Origin: Pedobacter cryoconitis
GTDB taxonomy: Bacteria > Bacteroidota > Bacteroidia > Sphingobacteriales > Sphingobacteriaceae
DNA: 64,000 nucleotides
Direction of reading: 5' to 3'
Assembly (NCBI GenBank): GCA_019352875.1
Contig: JAAAFW010000015.1
Location: 430,192-494,191 of the forward strand
The notes beneath the pieces are model-generated. The model did no database searches. It saw only the letters and a list, made by a program, of their open reading frames with translations, and had not been told where the DNA came from. This document shows positions 61,822 to 64,000 of the stretch, piece after piece. Numbering within the stretch: position 1 is the first letter of the stretch; every line of letters begins with the position of its first letter. The position numbers and the translations under genes were made by a program.

Positions 61822-63021
61822 CTACGCTTTTATTTCCGCTGGTATATGAGACTTTATAAAGACGAATAAAATTAGTGTTGAAATGATTAGAATCCCATAG
61901 GATAAACCTAGTACGACCTGGCTTTCGATTTTAACCAAACTAACCAGCGCATAGCTGAATGCAGATGTAAAAATTGTATACCCACCCCCGGTTAATCCAC
62001 TTGCTTTACCCCCATTTTTTGGGAATCTGGTAAGGCAGTAGGACAAAATATTATTAAATATAAAACCTGTTGCGGTATGAAGTAGCATGATGTAGGCAAG
62101 CAGCGTATATAAATTGGCGATTTGCGAAGTGAGTATAATCAAAGCTCCGGCTGCTCCAAATTGTATGATAAAGGCAAATAGCACCTTCTTAAAAAATGGT
62201 TTTGCTATTAATGTTTTTGACAGGATGCCACCCAACAGCATTGCAACTCCGGATAGTAAAGCGAAATTCCCTGTCATTTTTGGTGAATAATGCATTACCG
62301 TTTCAATAATAAAGGGACTGGCCATATTATATACCATCAACATACTATAAGACAAGCCCAGGATCATTAAACAGACAATAAAATCTTTAGTTTGAATCAT
62401 CGATTTATAAATAGCAATTACCGCCTTGGTTTGAAATGGCTGAAAAGTGGCAAGAGTTTCTGTACTAAAGAACCATTCCAGAATAAAAAGCAATACCCCG
62501 TAATATCCCAACAGATGAAAATTTGACTGCCAGCCTAATTGTGTTTGCAGATACCCCCCAAGAAACGGGGCTATGATTGGAGCGGCCGTCCATACGATAG
62601 AGAACAAACTGGTATAATGTTTAAGTTTTTCACCTGAGAACAAATCCAAAAAATAAGCTCTGTTACTTACAATAACGGTTGCAATAGCAATTCCCTGTAT
62701 GGCGCGCATTACATATACAAGCTCCAGACTTGTTGTACCTGCTATGATGAAGCTGGCAATGCTAAAACATAACAGACCTGTTAATTTAGGTATACGACGA
62801 CCCCAGCTGTCCAGTACGCTTCCGATCAGTAACTGACAGGCGCCATAAGATATTAAATAGATAGATAAGGTTAACTGTATAGCCGAGGCATTTGTGTTAA
62901 GCTTTATGGCCATATCAGGCAATGATGGAATATAGATATCTACTGCAAAACCAGAGAGCGGGATAATTGCAAAGGCCAATAACGTACTTAAAGTACTGCC
63001 GGAAGTTTTTAGAAGTTTCAT
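61822..63021 (-). CDS. Bcr/CflA-type MFS drug efflux transporter
   Basis: A 399-residue transporter with 12 membrane helices. SGFAVDIYIPSLPDMAIKLN and QLLIGSVLDSWGRRIPKLTG (motif A) are characteristic, as is IAPFLGGYLQTQLGWQSNF (motif C region). It is encoded 79 bp after an AraC gene on the same strand and probably controlled by it. Likely a proton-coupled exporter of drugs or metabolites. Confidence 0.9.
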   Translation of the reverse strand: MKLLKTSGSTLSTLLAFAIIPLSGFAVDIYIPSLPDMAIKLNTNASAIQLTLSIYLISYGACQLLIGSVLDSWGRRIPKLTGLLCFSIASFIIAGTTSLELVYVMRAIQGIAIATVIVSNRAYFLDLFSGEKLKHYTSLFSIVWTAAPIIAPFLGGYLQTQLGWQSNFHLLGYYGVLLFILEWFFSTETLATFQPFQTKAVIAIYKSMIQTKDFIVCLMILGLSYSMLMVYNMASPFIIETVMHYSPKMTGNFALLSGVAMLLGGILSKTLIAKPFFKKVLFAFIIQFGAAGALIILTSQIANLYTLLAYIMLLHTATGFIFNNILSYCLTRFPKNGGKASGLTGGGYTIFTSAFSYALVSLVKIESQVVLGLSYGILIISTLILFVFIKSHIPAEIKA

Positions 63022-63100
63022 GCTGTTGTATTTACACCAGCAAAATTAGGAGCAGCTTAGAGATAAGGTCTTAAACAAAACAAAGTAATCATTATACAAA

Positions 63101-64000
63101 TCAAATATTTGGAAGAAACGCTACCCGGTTTTTCTCTCTGAATAACAGCGGGGCAACGGACGTGCTTTGTCTAAAGTATTTGTTGAAATGTGATGGGTAC
63201 TCAAACCCCAGCGTATAAGCAATTTCGGCAGCATTCCAATCCGTATTTAATAATAAAATCTTGGCTTCCTTAATAATCCGCTCCTGAATAATTTCCCTCG
63301 TTGTTTTGCCGGTATGCTTCTTCACCACAGTATTTAAATGATTAACATGGACATTAAGGGCTTCAGCATAGGCAGCAGGTGCCATTAGTTGCAGCGGATT
63401 TTCAGGAGAGTCAACCGGAAACTGCTGATCAAGCAAGCTGAAAAAACTGGAAACAACTCTGTCAGCAGGATTAATCTTTACTTTGGATGCCGTACCCTGA
63501 ATCCGGATTCCTTCATAAATAAGCGTGAGCAATATGCTGCGTATCATATCGTACTTATGACTGTAATCTGTATACATTAACGACTCCATCTGTGTAAAGT
63601 AATTACTGAAGTTCTTAACTCCCTGGTCGTCCAGCATCAAAATTGAATTTACTGTATTGTTAAAAAGCGGACTTTCATATTTCATATAATGCGGCAATTC
63701 GTTAGAGAGGAAAGAGTCATTAAATAAGCAATAAAAACCTGATTGCTCCTGTGAAGTGGAATGCCACGAAGATGGTAAAGATGGACTGGAAAAGATCAAA
63801 GATGGACTTTCCACAAAGAATTCCTCATCCCTTGACCGGTAAATCCCTTCACCAATTACCAAACAAACTTTATAATAGTCTCTGCGATTATACGGACTGA
63901 CCCTATTCATATAAGTTCTGGGTTTTACGTTAAAATGTCCCGACGACAAACCTTCATAATTAAAATCAGATGGGATCTCCTGTTTTGTTCTTAAGTAAAA
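63101..64000 (-). CDS. AraC family transcriptional regulator, 5' end outside window
   Basis: The frame is open to the right edge of the window (FYLRTKQEIPSDFNYEGLSSG precedes the TTG at 63949), so the real start probably lies beyond 64000. The sensor part contains SPYNRRDYYKVCLVIGEG, the C-terminal HTHs NVHVNHLNTVVKKHTGKTTREIIQ and WNAAEIAYTLGFEYPSHFNKYFR. It is upstream of the MFS pump gene. Confidence 0.88.
   Translation of the reverse strand, partial: FYLRTKQEIPSDFNYEGLSSGHFNVKPRTYMNRVSPYNRRDYYKVCLVIGEGIYRSRDEEFFVESPSLIFSSPSLPSSWHSTSQEQSGFYCLFNDSFLSNELPHYMKYESPLFNNTVNSILMLDDQGVKNFSNYFTQMESLMYTDYSHKYDMIRSILLTLIYEGIRIQGTASKVKINPADRVVSSFFSLLDQQFPVDSPENPLQLMAPAAYAEALNVHVNHLNTVVKKHTGKTTREIIQERIIKEAKILLLNTDWNAAEIAYTLGFEYPSHFNKYFRQSTSVAPLLFREKNRVAFLPNI

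Noticed and set aside
1..64000. CRISPR arrays, tRNA or rRNA genes, complete IS elements
   Set aside because: No array of regularly spaced repeats, no cloverleaf-like sequence with T-arm consensus and no intact transposase frame were seen.

Overview
The window comes from a member of the Bacteroidota, most likely Sphingobacteriaceae (Pedobacter or Mucilaginibacter type). The evidence is protein style (an ECF sigma factor/FecR/STN operon, a LytS/LytT pair, DUF3667, DUF6134, an Atu4866 domain and many AraC regulators), moderate to low G+C, and promoters resembling the Bacteroidetes TAnnTTTG -7 element. No rRNA, tRNA, CRISPR array or complete insertion sequence was found.

Left edge (1-2.85 kb) is a scar region. 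It holds the zinc-ribbon part of a serine recombinase running off the left end, two copies of a ~117-bp hairpin-bearing direct repeat, an intact SRPBCC-ArsR-DinB operon with two palindromic operators, a decayed PEP synthase fragment, and a frameshifted gene with a HEPN-like motif. From 2.9 to 5.4 kb are a Tat-exported Gfo/Idh/MocA oxidoreductase and two small exported proteins. At 5.6-6.3 kb a NarL-type response regulator directly follows a 38-codon relict of its likely sensor kinase.

6.3-17.5 kb is dense in small-molecule redox genes and their regulators: HxlR with an Old Yellow Enzyme homologue that lacks the usual substrate-binding His/Asn pair, three oxidoreductase modules (SDR or SDR/NmrA) each with an AraC regulator, a RibD/DHFR-type gene broken by one amber codon, an exported ABM monooxygenase and an SMP-30 lactonase-like protein. 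A fourth SDR-AraC operon lies at 22.1-24.0 kb. All four promoters carry tandem direct repeats with a 21- or 22-bp period, as expected for AraC-type binding.

17.7-31.3 kb holds a lipoprotein, a B12-binding-type radical SAM protein with a CX4CX2C cluster motif, an exported CE1-type esterase, and a TetR-controlled tripartite RND efflux operon with three near-identical palindromic operators. 31.4-43.1 kb is mixed: HxlR with an alpha/beta hydrolase, DUF3667, a serine beta-lactamase-like hydrolase, AraC regulators, small membrane proteins, an Xre-type protein, a divergent RpiA, a 522-residue protein with a PD-(D/E)XK-like core, an S41 protease and a DHFR-family protein.

43.2-48.0 kb is an EmrA-EmrB-TolC efflux operon plus an LpxL-type acyltransferase. 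49.1-51.0 kb encodes a LytS/LytT two-component pair. At 51.3-56.1 kb, five closely spaced genes form one probable operon: DUF6134, a fatty acid hydroxylase/sterol desaturase, an ECF sigma factor, FecR, and a protein joining an STN domain to surface repeats where a TonB-dependent receptor would be expected. This operon and the repeat-bounded left edge are the least conventional parts of the window. The right end has an ABC-2 exporter, TetR, a thioredoxin reductase-like flavoprotein, another S41 protease, a Bcr/CflA-type MFS pump and an AraC regulator cut by the window edge.

Taken together, much of the window looks like accessory chromosome devoted to sensing and removing reactive or toxic small molecules. 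That is inferred from gene content.
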